Below, in pieces: positions 38,101 through 48,889 of a stretch of DNA of 64,000 bases; within the stretch, counting starts at the first letter, position 1; the number at the start of each line of letters is the position of its first letter. Source of the stretch: Spisula solida (lineage: Eukaryota > Mollusca > Bivalvia > Venerida > Mactridae); contig OX365949.1 in NCBI GenBank assembly GCA_947247005.1, forward strand, positions 17,425,130-17,489,129, in the 5' to 3' direction. The translations under genes and the position numbers were made by a program. The notes below the pieces were generated by a model. It ran no database searches, was not told where the DNA came from, and worked only from the letters and a program-made list of their open reading frames with translations.

Positions 38101-38412
38101 AATAACCAAAACGCCACTAAAACGGCTATAGACATCTTCAATATGGGCGTCGGACCAATGATATTAGAGTCTCCGCCTATGACGCCGATGAACGCAAACA
38201 CCTCAACAATGAACTGTTCTGTTAAATTTGTGGACATATTTAATCTTGGTGTTGGAGTAACTGCCAACGAATCAATGTATACAAATACTGTGCCTAGTGA
38301 TACTACTACCACAGTCAAAGATAACACAGTCCACAATGAGTGTATATACATGGATATGAGCTCCTGTAAAAATGAAAGCATCTATGTCATGCCTTCAACG
38401 TTGAAGAAATAA
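32027..38412 (+). CDS. PH-PTB adaptor protein, DOK/IRS-like, with long tyrosine-motif tail (4 exons)
   Basis: Join 32027-32104, 34289-34589, 35442-35652, 36054-38412: 2949 nt, 982 aa. Junctions are GT-AG with phases 0, 1, 2, identical to adaptor gene 1. Residues ~8-122 are a PH domain (SGYIDVK, SWKKKWVIVHE, terminal helix MWISVFRNIFF). Residues ~127-230 are an IRS-type PTB domain (LGLYGDYTMTV, LHTLKRFHLE, GEAKFQFRAKRVTDILAAI). The rest is a low-complexity, Ser/Asn/Asp-rich tail. It has tyrosines in SH2-ligand contexts: Y508 QDV, Y546 EDL, Y659 QPI, Y780 AEV, Y939 TNT (pYxN, Grb2 type), Y962 MDM (YxxM, PI3-kinase p85 type) and Y974 VMP. A class II SH3 ligand PALPAR sits at 576-581 and a basic cluster at 604-614 (RQRRKKNKERR). 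The family couples receptor tyrosine kinases to Ras and PI3-kinase at the plasma membrane. The exact orthologue (DOK or IRS) is not resolved. Confidence 0.9.
32105..34288. other. Intron 1 of adaptor gene 2
   Basis: 2.2-kb intron, no repeat element or second gene recognised. Short frames at 32585-32844 and 33863-34051 have no coding character. Confidence 0.6.
34289..34589 (+). CDS. Adaptor gene 2, coding exon 2 (PH domain)
   Basis: Acceptor CACATTTCAG, donor GAAG/GTTTGT, 301 nt, phase 1 out. It begins SWKKKWVIVHE and ends after RNIFFRDQDKE. The middle block SKTHSHAFEIV matches SKTHLHSFSIV in gene 1, the clearest sequence link between the two genes. Confidence 0.88.
35188..35290 (-). mobile_element. 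Retroelement 3' tail in intron 2 of adaptor gene 2
   Basis: (AAT)n, then ACTTTATTTTACGAGGAACT and GACAATCTTCCATAA: same family and orientation as 18238-18345. Confidence 0.6.
35442..35652 (+). CDS. Adaptor gene 2, coding exon 3 (PTB N-terminal part)
   Basis: Acceptor TTGAATTTCAG, donor GACC/GTAAGT, 211 nt, phase 2 out. It carries LGLYGDYTMTV and LHTLKRFHLE, where R176 corresponds to the first phosphate-binding Arg of the family. Confidence 0.87.
36054..38412 (+). CDS. Adaptor gene 2, terminal exon (PTB C-terminal part and signalling tail)
   Basis: Acceptor TTTCTATTACAG ends at 36053; open for 785 codons to TAA at 38410-38412. Residues 198-230 finish the PTB domain; the remaining tail is predicted to be disordered. 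It holds all the tyrosine motifs, and an internal repeat DIFNMGVG (890-897) / DIFNLGVG (924-931). Putting the whole tail in one large 3' exon makes its loss in gene 1 easy to explain. Confidence 0.9.
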
Positions 38413-38644
38413 AAATATCATTCAACATAATCATTAAGCTGCCACTGATTGTATTGGTTTTATTGATTTTAATAATATTTATTGGTTGTTTTACATCATA
38501 TATGCGAATTATGAAATTGTGAATATTTTATTGTATATATTCTGTTATCATAACAAATTCATGTTCTAACTGCACATGAACGCTTCATTTGGAATTATTT
38601 AAAGTGCCATATCGTTGTTATTGTTTATTTATGATTCGTTACAA

Positions 38645-38650
38645 AATAAA
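38645..38650 (+). terminator. Polyadenylation signal of adaptor gene 2
   Basis: AATAAA, 233 bp downstream of the stop, in an AT-rich 3' UTR. It is the first clear AATAAA after the stop. Confidence 0.6.
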
Positions 38651-38670
38651 CCTGAATCATACACATTGTT

Positions 38671-40584
38671 TTAGTGGTTTTTAACCTACATGTACTTGAG
38701 TTTATTGTTGGACAAATTGGAAGCTGAGCATGATTAATCATTGCCGAATTCTTCGTACGATTCTGTACATTTCAATGATAGGAATACGTACGTTTATATA
38801 CAAAGATACAATGTACGTTTTACTGTTGTGAAAGCATACCAGTAAATATATATTACATGTACACTTAATTTCATCTGAGATTAGTAGTACACCAATGCCT
38901 CAGCTTTGTCAAACAATACAAAAGTTGTACAATGTTTGAGTTTACTTCTTGTCGAACATTAAGCGCAATGTGAGCTAGTGATAAATTCAGCATGATAATC
39001 TACATTATGAAAAGACATATACATGACACCCCCCCCCCCCCCCCCCCCCCCTCATACACACAAAGACAAAGACACACCTTTAATTACCAGTACATCACTG
39101 GAAAGACAAATGCACGGACTACAAGGGATGAAAAATATCCATTGAAGATGGTGACCAATACCAAGGTTACAATAAGGTTCATATAGTTTGCATACCCATG
39201 TGAAACACTATAGGTGTATATTTGAACCTTGCAGTGGCTGTGTCATTTGTTGTTGTTTTTGTGTTCAGTCCCGGTTTGCTTTCGTAAACTTGTCAGTGTT
39301 AGTTTTACGGTAATCAGTCATTAACTTGCACATTCACAAGCAACACACAACATTTGTCGGACTTAACCCTAACCTACACACGCCTACTATCGAATCCGCC
39401 TCGCTCGAGAAACACGCGAGTATTCTACCCATTGTGCTAATAGTGTAGGCTGATGTGGTGTTGTCGTCAACTAGATGTATTGACGACTTATATTAGACTA
39501 GGCACACATAATGTAGCTCGACTATGGTCGCTTTTGGTCAAATTGATGTGTCTATCCGCCGTTCAATGAAGGTACTCATAACTCAAACAGGAACACCGTA
39601 ATGTATTTAGAATGAAAGCTTCACACCGTTATCGGTTATGTACTCATGTTTGAGGGGCATGTAACTAAACACCGATTGGCCCCCTTCACCCGTCCCCCAT
39701 CAGCCATCGGAGTTGGAAAAGCGTTATGGGCAAATGGACTTCAATCTCGGATTGGGCTATGCTATTCGGCACTGACAGTACATGCGTTCATAAAATATTA
39801 TATTTATTTTATTTCGGTTTCGACTCATTCCTGTTTGTTGTTTCGGGATTTGTGTGACTGGGCTATTAAGGACTTGGCTTAAATACAAAATATATGTGTA
39901 TAGGTGTAATGCTTTAGAGAAAGGGACTGGATCATACAGGCTGTTGTTTTCAATTAATTTTATATTTTTTTGTATGTTTATTATATCATTTTACATCTAA
40001 AATACTTTTCATCTTTTTCTGTATGATCTACAAATTGAGTCCTTATGTTTCATATTTCCAACATATGTTGCAGAAATTAAGATGCTATCTGTGTTAATCT
40101 CTATGACAATCAGTGGTTTACAAATACATGATAAATTTCTGTCCCTCCAAGATGGCCGCCAGCCGGTGCATAGGTAAAAATCACCTACAGGTGCAACCCC
40201 TCTATTACGATGTATTAGTATGTAGAGAAGTTGCGAGTTACTAGCGGGGCATGGTTGTGAACATTGATGACTACAATTTCAGAAACAGTCGTGTTTGACT
40301 TAATCGACATACTCCTACGTGCATTATAAAGCTACAATGGAGGACGTTTAACATGATACACATGTCATCAAATAATCCACTTTTGTGTATATGGCATTGG
40401 ACCACAGGCTCCATATTGGGAATGAAATAAATAAATCGACATCTTTACAAATCATTTCTATTTTTCTATGTTATTTTAAATCATAGTTCACATCAAAATG
40501 AGGATCGTTGACCTGAAATGCAATATAAGTGAATGAACGTAAGTTCCTATTTTAATGATAAAAATTTGTTAATCACGTAAAACA
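38671..40584. other. Intergenic between convergent genes
   Basis: Between the 3' ends of adaptor gene 2 and the MARVEL gene. It contains the poly-C run and little else that I recognise. Confidence 0.5.
39029..39051. repeat. poly-C run (23 C)
   Basis: Uninterrupted C tract; the opposite strand is G-rich and could form a quadruplex. Confidence 0.9.
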
Positions 40585-40722
40585 TCAATATTTGTTCTCT
40601 TCCTCTTCCGCCGCCTCTCCAGTGCTGGTAGATCTACCAGAACCACGTAGTTTCTCCCAGAATGCCCGACCAGCGAAGAATCCATGGGCTATCATGGTGA
40701 ATAAACAAAAAAACCCGAATGC
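40585..40722 (-). CDS. MARVEL gene, terminal coding exon
   Basis: 45 codons plus TGA. Helix 4 (AFGFFCLFTMIAHGFFAG) and the charged C-terminal tail. Acceptor ATTTTCAG. Confidence 0.83.
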   Translation of the reverse strand, partial: AFGFFCLFTMIAHGFFAGRAFWEKLRGSGRSTSTGEAAEEEENKY

Positions 40723-43700
40723 CTGAAAATTAGAATAATCATACATGAATATTGAACTAGGCAAAAAAAGTCAGAATGTTACGTTAGATTATCTCCCTTA
40801 TGTCATATAACGTATAGCCAAAGGGAGACAATTTACTGTGTGTTATGTTAATTTTATCAACGATTTACCGATATTAGTAACATGTTTTATACCGAAAATA
40901 TGCAAACAACGATTAAGCATTGATTTGATTTTGATTATGTTAGATACTCTTACACAAAATTCAAGACGGCAACATGTGACATTTGTGACTCTTACACAAA
41001 ATTCAAGACGGCAACATGGGACATTTGTGACTCTTACGCAAAATTCAAGACGGCAACAAAACAACACAGACATTTGTGACTCTTACACACAATTAGAGAC
41101 GGCGACACAGACATTTTTTACTTTAACACACAATTGGAAACGGCAACACACATATTAGTGTTGGAGACGGCAACACAGGCATTAGTGACTTTTACACAAA
41201 ATGCAGGACGGCAACACTGATATTAGTGTTGGAGAAGGCAACACATACATTAGTGATTCTTACACAAACTTAGTGACGGCAACACATACATTAGTGATTC
41301 TAACACAAACTTAGAGACGACAACACATACATTAGTGATTCTAACACAAACTTAGAGACGACAACACATACATTAGTGATTCTAACACAAACTTAGAGAC
41401 GACAACACATACTTTAGTGATTCTAACACAAACTTAGAGACGACAATACATACATTAGTGATTCTAACACAAACTTAGAGACGACAACACATACATTAGT
41501 GATTCTAACACAAACTTAGAGACGGCAACACATACTTTAGTGATTCTAACACAAACTTAGAGACGGCAACACATACTTTAGTGATTCTAACACAAACTTA
41601 GTGACGGCAACACATACATTAGTGATTCTAACACAAACTTAGAGACGGCAACACATACATTAGTGATTCTAACACAAACTTAGAGACGGCAACACATACA
41701 TTAGTGATTCTAAAACAAACTTAGAGACGGCAACACATACTTTAGTGATTCTAACACAAACTTAGAGACGGCAACACATACATTAGTGATTCTAACACAA
41801 ACTTAGAGACGGCAACACATACTTTAGTGATTCTAACACAAACTTAGAGACGGCAACACATACATTAGTGATTCTAACACAAACTTAGAGACGGCAACAC
41901 ATACATTAGTGATTCTAACACAAACTTAGAGACGGCAACACATACTTTAGTGATTCTAACACAAACTTAGAGACGGCAACACATACATTAGTGATTCTAA
42001 CACAAACTTAGAGACGACAACACATACATTAGTGATTCTAACACAAACTTAGAGACGACAACACATACATTAGTGATTCTAACACAAACTTAGAGACGAC
42101 AACACATACATTAGTGATTCTAACACAAACTTAGAGACGGCAACACATACTTTAGTGATTCTAACACAAACTTAGAGACGGCAACACATACTTTAGTGAT
42201 TCTAACACAAACTTAGAGACGGCAACACATACTTTAGTGATTCTAACACAAACTTAGAGACGGCAACACATACTTTAGTGATTCTAACACAAACTTAGAG
42301 ACGGCAACACATACTTTAGTGATTCTAACACAAACTTAGAGACGGCAACACATACTTTAGTGATTCTAACACAAACTTAGAGACGGCAATCTAGCACACA
42401 ATTAGTGACGCTACAACACAAATCAGGGATGTTACTTACAGCGGCAGCTTTATATCCACCTTGCTTACAAGCATTGCTGGCTAACACTCCTGAGGCTATC
42501 AAATAATTCGCGATATAAAATGCCAACCAAATCAGTTCCTGAAATTATAAAACAAATAAAAACCACTTTACATGTACATGTAGTTGAAAACTACAGAGCT
42601 ATCATCTAACGTACACACGCAATGTTCTGGTGCCTCACACTATTGTGTTCGTCAAAGTATAGGGTTATGGCTGCATTGTTCTTGTTATAACATATGTTGC
42701 ATCCCAGATGTCCAAGTCAATAAAAGATGATGAAAATATAGTGCCTTTAGTGAAAGTGCCAGCCAATTTGTCTCATTATGAGACGCATTAATTCTGAGCG
42801 GAGTACCCCCAGGTTCCTTTCCTTCAATGTTATGCTTCAGACAGGAGGGTATTCAGTAACGGTTATTTCATTAACTGTTGTTTCCACCAACGGCCATATC
42901 AGAACAAACACCAGCCGGGTTTTGAACCTGCGGCTTCGACCTCCGGCTCCGACGGCAGGTGCTTGAATCACTAGGCCACATGGACATGTCACTTTGATGC
43001 TTCTGGTTCATTTTAATAACGGACTATTGTTGGAGTATATTAGTATACATACCAGTAACCATCGTCATGCAATCGTTGTCGAAATGTTTTACTTTTATCA
43101 AGTGCATGTACATAATTATAAATGCATTCTGCAGATACTTATTTTTATGTCAGTCGTCTGTGATTAAATATACCAGATTTATATAGCGCCCTTTTCATGC
43201 GAACGCACGTTCAAAGGCACTTTACATTATTGTGTTGCAGCCATAAGGGCGCAGGTAAATCCTCTACCAGTGCAGATACAGCATGATCTGACCAGAGGGA
43301 CAGTCTGAGAGAAAGCCCCTGAAGGGAGAGAGAGACATAAGATATAGGCATGTCCGGCGCTGCAGAAAAGCGCCTAGCTCTTATTTCGAATTGACAGCCT
43401 GGTTCTTTAATGTGTCCGATGTATAGCACCGATACACAACTTCCTGGCACTTCCAGCACACGGCCAGATATAGCGAGAAATATTATAAATATTTCAGAAA
43501 TGTCAAGTTCCGATGCCAGGGATTGAACCCACGACCTGGATTGATAGCTCTGTGCGTTACCACTGAGCTAAATCCGATTAATATATTGAAGAATTAAAAT
43601 GATGAAATATGAACTAGATCTAGTAAGGAAGTTCACCTACCCCAATGTCCCAGCGAACAAATCCAAGTTTTCTGGTTATCGCAAGTAGATATAGGATGTA

Positions 43701-45978
43701 CCATATAAGATTACCAATAAAACAAGAACTTGCTACAAATTCAAAATATGCGTATGTAGAACTATACAGAAAGGCACAACTCTCACTCTTAGGCACAGAT
43801 ACACTGATGAGAGCCAACAAAGACCAAATCTGAAATCAAATAAACCAAAAACATTTATTTCATTTAGAATATAACCTACATTATGAGCCAATGAAAACGC
43901 CGAATTTTGGCGGTTAAATGAAAATTTAATCATTAAAATTTTCTCTTCATAGACTTGACGTCATGCGTTGGCGCTACTTTCTATCGTCCAATCAGAATGC
44001 AGAATGTTATATTCTAAGTTAGTTAGAACATATTAAGTAAATTTTAATGACTAAAAAGGACTCGCTTCGCTCGCTCCGCCCTTTTTAATCATTAAAATTT
44101 ACTTAATATGTTCTAACTATAACTTAACAATACATGTGACGTTACGCTCGATGTTGGCGTACATTAGCGTAGCCAATTCCGACGTTGTTGACGTTTTTAA
44201 CGATTATTGACGTTACAAGACTTATTTGGGTGTTTCGAATACAATTTTTCTTAAATTATGCCGTATAAACCCCATATTTTTATTCGTCACATATTTCGCG
44301 ATTGGTTTAAAAAATATTGTTGTAAAATTAAAATGGTTTTGAGCAACCCGCTTGATTGATAAGTGCATTTTTACGCAATATGTATGGCAGTTTTTAGATC
44401 GGCCATATGGCGAGGCGGAGGGGTAATTAAGGCGTTACAGTCGTACATTTTAATTAATGTGCATTTCTAGGGGCGTGCCGTATCGCTGGCTTAAACTTAG
44501 AAGGTCGTAAGTAGTACTGACTTGATGAGTCTCATGTATATTTGAAATCTGCATCTCAAGGCGTTTCTTATGAGCCTATTTTCATGAAAATCGGAAGTGG
44601 TCATGTTGACCAAACTGAAGTTTAAAAAGCTTGTTTTTCCATAAGTAAAGAGTAGTTTTCAGGCAGTTTTATCTTGTTTTCTCAAACTTACGACCTTCTA
44701 ATTCTAAGCCAGCGATATAATTATAACTTCATGTATAATAATTATTGTACCATTACCAGTGTATAAACGAGCCAACTTCCGGTTATCGCAATAATGAGTA
44801 CACGTTGAATTGTATAGGATTGCAATAATGAGTACAGTGATGGAAAATCACCGGATGTTTCAATCACAATAATGAGTACACGTTGAATTGTATAGGATTG
44901 CAAGAATGAGTGCAATGATGGAAAATCACTGGATGTTTCAATCACAATAATGAGTACATGTTGAATTGTATAGTATCACAATAATGAGTACAGTGATTTG
45001 GTTTAAATACGCGGTGATTACACATTAGCTATGGTACCAGACGCTTAGCATAAAACAGGAAAACTGGCTTCACTCTTTACCCTCGAGGCGATTGATATCA
45101 CCCGGAGTAAGGTGTCGAGGACGATTAATTTAGATTTTACAAGCTACATGTAGTTGACAATCGACACAAATTAATTAGTTTTAACTGAACCTAATTATTT
45201 CAGAGTGAATAGAGTCGCGTACGTGCATCAATCCTTTCCCTGACGATAACCAGTCATAAAGTTACACAACTCGCATACAGAGGTATACCAGTCAGGCGCG
45301 TAGCTACCAGTACGCAGAATACGCAGCTGCGTACACTTGCTTCTCGAAAAGTGAAAAATTAAATGATTGAAAAATGAAATAAAAACTGATGCCTAAGCCC
45401 TAAGGGGGGTAATCCTTTAGGATTTTCAGCATTTCTTAGAAACACTTTAAAAAAGCTCTATACACAAAACAACCCGGTTTTATCAGTAAAAATAATGTTA
45501 AAGGTGATGCAAAAAAACACCCCAGAACGCACCAGAGACGTTCTAGCGAACAAAATATTTCTGGGGGAGCATGCCCCCAGACCCCACGAGCCTTCTTGCG
45601 TACACATTCAAATACCTCTAGCTACGCCCCTGGCAGTTACTCGAAGCATTCAATGGGATACAACACAAAACCTCCCGTCCTGGGAAGGTACATCTAATCA
45701 CGAAACCGCGGATGTTGACGCAGTACTTTTAATAACTGAATAATTATTGAAGTTGATCAAAAAGGGCAGTGCATGCATTAGGTAGTAACGGTTTCACTTA
45801 CAATTTCAGCTGCAACGAATAGCCCGAACATACTTTTTAAATAAGCCATGTCGAAGTATATAAATCTCCATATTTGTTTCATGTCGCCATCTTGTTTTTC
45901 ACTGTTGTTGGCTGCACCAACTCCGGCCACAGCTGCCTGTGTAGCAACATTACCCGGGGTATCATCTGCTGACATCAT
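40585..45978 (-). CDS. MARVEL-domain four-transmembrane protein, CMTM/MAL-like (4 exons)
   Basis: Minus-strand join 45978-45802, 43829-43641, 42538-42440, 40722-40585: 603 nt, 200 aa. All introns are phase 0 with GT-AG ends. The N-terminus is a hydrophilic Ala/Asn-rich cytosolic stretch (1-33). Four hydrophobic segments follow at about 49-71, 87-110, 121-143 and 153-174, then a basic/acidic tail ending EEEENKY. Hallmarks are the paired aromatic/acidic YAYFEF at the start of helix 2, W119-D120 before helix 3 and YLIASGVLAS in helix 3, as in CKLF-like MARVEL proteins. Such proteins act in membrane apposition and vesicle sorting. Start: tandem ATGATG at 45978; the second ATG would serve as well. 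A 77-bp minisatellite begins exactly here. A possible ATTAAA lies at 40556-40551. Which CMTM/MAL member it is cannot be decided. Confidence 0.85.
40944..42390. repeat. 41-bp minisatellite in intron 3 of the MARVEL gene
   Basis: About 35 units of CACAAACTTAGAGACGGCAA + CACATACWTTAGTGATTCTA + A. The left edge (40944-41270) is diverged and slightly irregular, while from about 41290 to 42388 units are almost identical. Two variable sites (GACGGCAA/GACGACAA and CATTAG/TTTAG) make unit subtypes that occur in runs, a sign of recent local amplification. Confidence 0.93.
42440..42538 (-). CDS. MARVEL gene, coding exon 3
   Basis: 33 codons, acceptor AATTTCAG, donor GCT/GTAAGT. Encodes helix 3 (ELIWLAFYIANYLIASGVLA) and the following loop with C146. 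Confidence 0.83.
42900..42985 (-). repeat. tRNA-like sequence
   Basis: On the minus strand GTGGCCTAGTGATTCAAGC (A-box like) and GCAGGTTCAAAACCCGG (B-box like) are separated by a GC-rich arm, resembling a class II tRNA-derived SINE head. Not a functional tRNA. Confidence 0.45.
43170..43578 (-). mobile_element. tRNA-headed SINE in intron 2 of the MARVEL gene
   Basis: The head at 43578-43508 reads GGATTTAGCTCAGTGGTAA (A box) and GGGTTCAATCCCTGGCAT (B box). The body contains GGGCGCAGGTAAATCC territory and the 3' end, on the minus strand, is AGTGCCTTTGAACGTGCG then GGGCGCTATATAAATCTGG, a known style of SINE terminus. Confidence 0.7.
43641..43829 (-). CDS. MARVEL gene, coding exon 2
   Basis: 63 codons, acceptor GATTTCAG, donor GGG/GTAGGT. 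It completes helix 1 (IWSLLALISVSV) and encodes the extracellular loop with two Cys and helix 2. Confidence 0.85.
44020..44119. mobile_element. Foldback element with 40-bp arms
   Basis: 44020-44059 pairs with 44080-44119 at 39 of 40 positions around a GC-rich loop ACTCGCTTCGCTCGCTCCGC. The loop and the arms (TTAGAACATATTAAGTAAAT) are typical of short hairpin transposons. A related TTAATCATTAAAATT lies at 43925-43940. Confidence 0.8.
44481..44717. mobile_element. MITE, copy 2 of the TATCGCTGG family
   Basis: 237 bp, TATCGCTGGCTTA...TAAGCCAGCGATA, with inverted ends of ~30 bp including GAAGGTCGTAAG. Interior homologous to 11148-11405. In intron 1 of the MARVEL gene. Confidence 0.82.
44785..45000. 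repeat. 78-bp tandem repeat, ~2.7 units
   Basis: Units contain ATAATGAGTACACGTTGAAT and GGAAAATCACCGGATGTTTC. In intron 1 of the MARVEL gene. Confidence 0.85.
45802..45978 (-). CDS. MARVEL gene, coding exon 1
   Basis: 59 codons, MMSADDTPGNVATQ... to the donor ATT/GTAAGT. It encodes the cytosolic N-terminus and the first half of helix 1 (MFGLFVAAEI). Confidence 0.8.
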
Positions 45979-46596
45979 ACTGGCGGTGTGTTGTTAAATA
46001 GATCTAGGTGTGTCAACTGGAAATATTAATTGACGTAATTACATGGGTACATCATAGTAGTGGTGTGTTGTTATATAGATCTAGGTGTGTCAACTGGAAA
46101 TATTAATTGACGTAATTACATGGGTACATCATAGTGGTGGTGTGTTGTTATATAGATCTAGGTGTGTCAACTGGAAATATTAATTGACGTAATTACATGG
46201 GTACATCATAGTGGTGGTGTGTTGTTGTATAGATCTAGGTGTGTCAACTGGAAATATTAATTGACGTAATTACATGGGTACATCATAGTTGTGGTGTGTT
46301 GTTATATAGATCTAGGTGTGTCAACTGGAAATATTAATTGACGTAATTACATGGGTACATCATAGCGGTGGTGTGTTGTTGTATAGATCTAGGTGTGTCA
46401 ACTGGAAATATTAATTGACGTAAATACATGGGTACATCATAGTGGTGGTGTGTTGTTGTATAGATCTAGGTGTGTCAACTGGAAATATTAATTGACGTAT
46501 TTACATGGGTACATCATAGTGGTGGTGTGTTGTTGTATAGATCTAGGTGTGTCAACTGGAAATATTAATTGACGTAATTACATGGGTACATCATAA
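45973..46596 (-). repeat. 77-bp minisatellite overlapping the MARVEL start codon
   Basis: Eight 77-bp units start at 45973, 46050, 46127, 46204, 46281, 46358, 46435 and 46512, with a partial ninth at 46589. The first CATCAT is the real ATGATG start. On the minus strand each upstream unit repeats ATGATG and then a nine-codon frame MMYPCNYVN with TAA (two units have Lys or Ile in place of the Asn before YVN), plus ATATTTCCAG, which looks like a splice acceptor. If transcribed, the leader would carry up to eight upstream ATG pairs. Confidence 0.93.
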
Positions 46597-48189
46597 TACA
46601 TGTAACTATAGTGGTGATGCGGTAGTCGAAAGCATGATATGTAATGAAATTGGGATGCACTGGAGTGGATGTATAGATAACCAAATAAGCAATGTTTGGT
46701 GTGTGTTGTGTTAATAAGACTAGCTCTGAACAGCAGAGCTGATACTCACAAAGCATCTTAGTTGAAACTTAAACATGTTCACAACAGTTCAAAATCGTGC
46801 CGCTCATACTTAGTACAGTCATGTATTTCCCGCTAACTGAAGAATAACCCATGTTTTCTCAATGATTATAACCATAGTATCTGTTTGCATATTTCATAAC
46901 TATGTAAATTAGCTGGAACACATAAGGGCAAAATCAGATTATAAGAAAATTGTTTTTTACTATGTAAGATGATTTGTGCACAGGCGTAAGAACTTGTATA
47001 CATAGTAAATGGGCGAAAAATTGGGGATGTCAAAAGTCTGTATTTTGTGATATACAAAATGTACATGTACATTTTAATTTCTTAGGCCTGTGCATACCAG
47101 CCCTGAACATCAAATTGGTGTTAGCCGTGAGGTGGCCGCGTAATCACGATCTATTATGCACTCATTTGAGATTGTATTGTAAACTTATAACCCTACATTA
47201 CTGAGGTTGTAGGCTTTGGTTAAATGCTTACTGTCAGTCCAAAATAATAACATTTCGTCTATGGAGACTTACGTGCCATAAAGCGTTAAACAGTTCAGCT
47301 TCAAACTGATAAAAGAACCACGTTTGGTCATGTATTATAATTAAATGAGAAAACATATATTTATCTAAGACGGGGAACGAATTTTCACTCATGCGTGGAA
47401 TGGTTCCTGGTTGTGCCGGAATGACCTATTATTTCAAGATTTAAGTAAATTTATACTTGATCTCACGGGGCCATTTTGGGGTCATCCTCACGTAGAGATT
47501 TCCATGCTATTTGTGCCAAAACGTGCTGATGCAAATATTAAATGTATAATTATAACTATACATCTAACAATGTGTACCATTCATGATCGCAAAGATAAAT
47601 TTGCGTGATTATTTCAAGGATAAGCACCCACGACAAGTATACACGCTGGACAAGAGTAGGTCATAGTTGTAAGGAAGGGGGGGGGGGGGGGGGGGGGCGT
47701 GTCATTGGATTGGGAACATGGATGATCTTGAAAGGATAAACATGTATAGGGTTAATACAAAACGTCAATTACCTTTAAAGTATAAACAAAAACCTCACAT
47801 TCCAAGCTCAAACAAGTTACATTACTAGACAAGCATAATCATATACACACTCGATTAACAAACCGCCCAACTTGATAAAGCTAGTCTAGTTATTATTCTA
47901 ATCAGTGAGTTAACTACAATGGTCCACTTTATCAAATGAGCACCACTTAGTATCTAGTACGTACACCAGTCATATAAAATAATCACTTTGATTTCGTCTC
48001 TTTGTCTATAAAACTGCTAAATCCTGCATTGCCGTGGGTATTAACTTTCGTGTACAATGTATTTCTATGAAATGACCATTTTATTCGTGCATCTAAAAAC
48101 CTACTTGTTACGTGCTAGCATACCGGAGGTTAAAAAATGTTTTCGAGGGCTGCTTTCAGCAAATCAGCCGTTCAGCCACCCTTTGACAT
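46597..48189. other. Upstream region of the MARVEL gene, no gene seen
   Basis: Expected to contain promoter or 5' exon of the MARVEL gene, but no core promoter could be picked out. The poly-G run lies at 47677-47697. Confidence 0.45.
47677..47697. repeat. poly-G run (21 G)
   Basis: Uninterrupted G tract, capable of quadruplex formation. Confidence 0.9.
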
Positions 48190-48480
48190 TTAATTTCCCC
48201 TGGTAATTTGGCTACCTCGAGAAACCTGTGTTCGAGTCTCGCTGGTTAGACGATTTCTCTCCTGGTTGGTGTGCAGCCAACATCCAGATAGCCAACTGCG
48301 CCCAGGAATATCGAACATGTTCCGACACCGCCCTTAAAGGTATCAATTCATACCTTATCCGAGTGGAGCATTGTGGGTTATTCTGGTTCAGAAAAATTAA
48401 GCAGTGGCACAGACGGGGATCGAACCCGTGACCTCTCGATCCAGAAGCACTACCTCTATACCACTGCTCCACAGAGACAA
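48190..48480 (-). mobile_element. tRNA-headed SINE
   Basis: The head at 48478-48402 on the minus strand reads GTGGAGCAGTGGTATAGAGG (A box) and CACGGGTTCGATCCCCGTC (B box). The body continues leftwards through CTGAACCAGAATAACCCAC and GGTATGAATTGATACC to GTCTAACCAGCGAGACTC. Pol III-type internal promoter is inferred. Confidence 0.7.
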
Positions 48481-48889
48481 TGCACTTGTGACACACTCTT
48501 CGCAGCAGTTACTTCCCCTTATAGACTTATCTCCCATTATAGGCACATTAGCTGTTGAGAGTATGTAATTGATGGTGTTAGGTTTCGTGGTCGAGACTTA
48601 TTTAGTTCCACCACAAAATCAACAAAAAGTATTCTTCCACAAATATTACTGATGTTGCAGTATATTATAGCAATGATGCAATTCAACACCACATGGACCA
48701 TGAGTCAAGCTTGCTTTTGACCTTTTTATGAATATGATGATACCGTAATCAACAGAATTGTTTATTTTTAAACTTGCGTAAAGACGATTTCAAGATGAAG
48801 CATTGGTAGTATCTTCGGGTGTATACTTTAAAATCATTCATGTACATGTGTATTAACTTTCGTAAGTTGTTGATTAATTAGATAAATTG

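Noticed and set aside
37800..38381. 193-codon minus-strand frame
   Set aside because: Antisense shadow of the adaptor 2 terminal exon, which has strong domain and splice support; other minus-strand frames at 36222-37763 are rejected for the same reason.
40944..42390. CRISPR-like regular repeats
   Set aside because: Units are contiguous with no unique spacers, in an intron of a eukaryotic gene.
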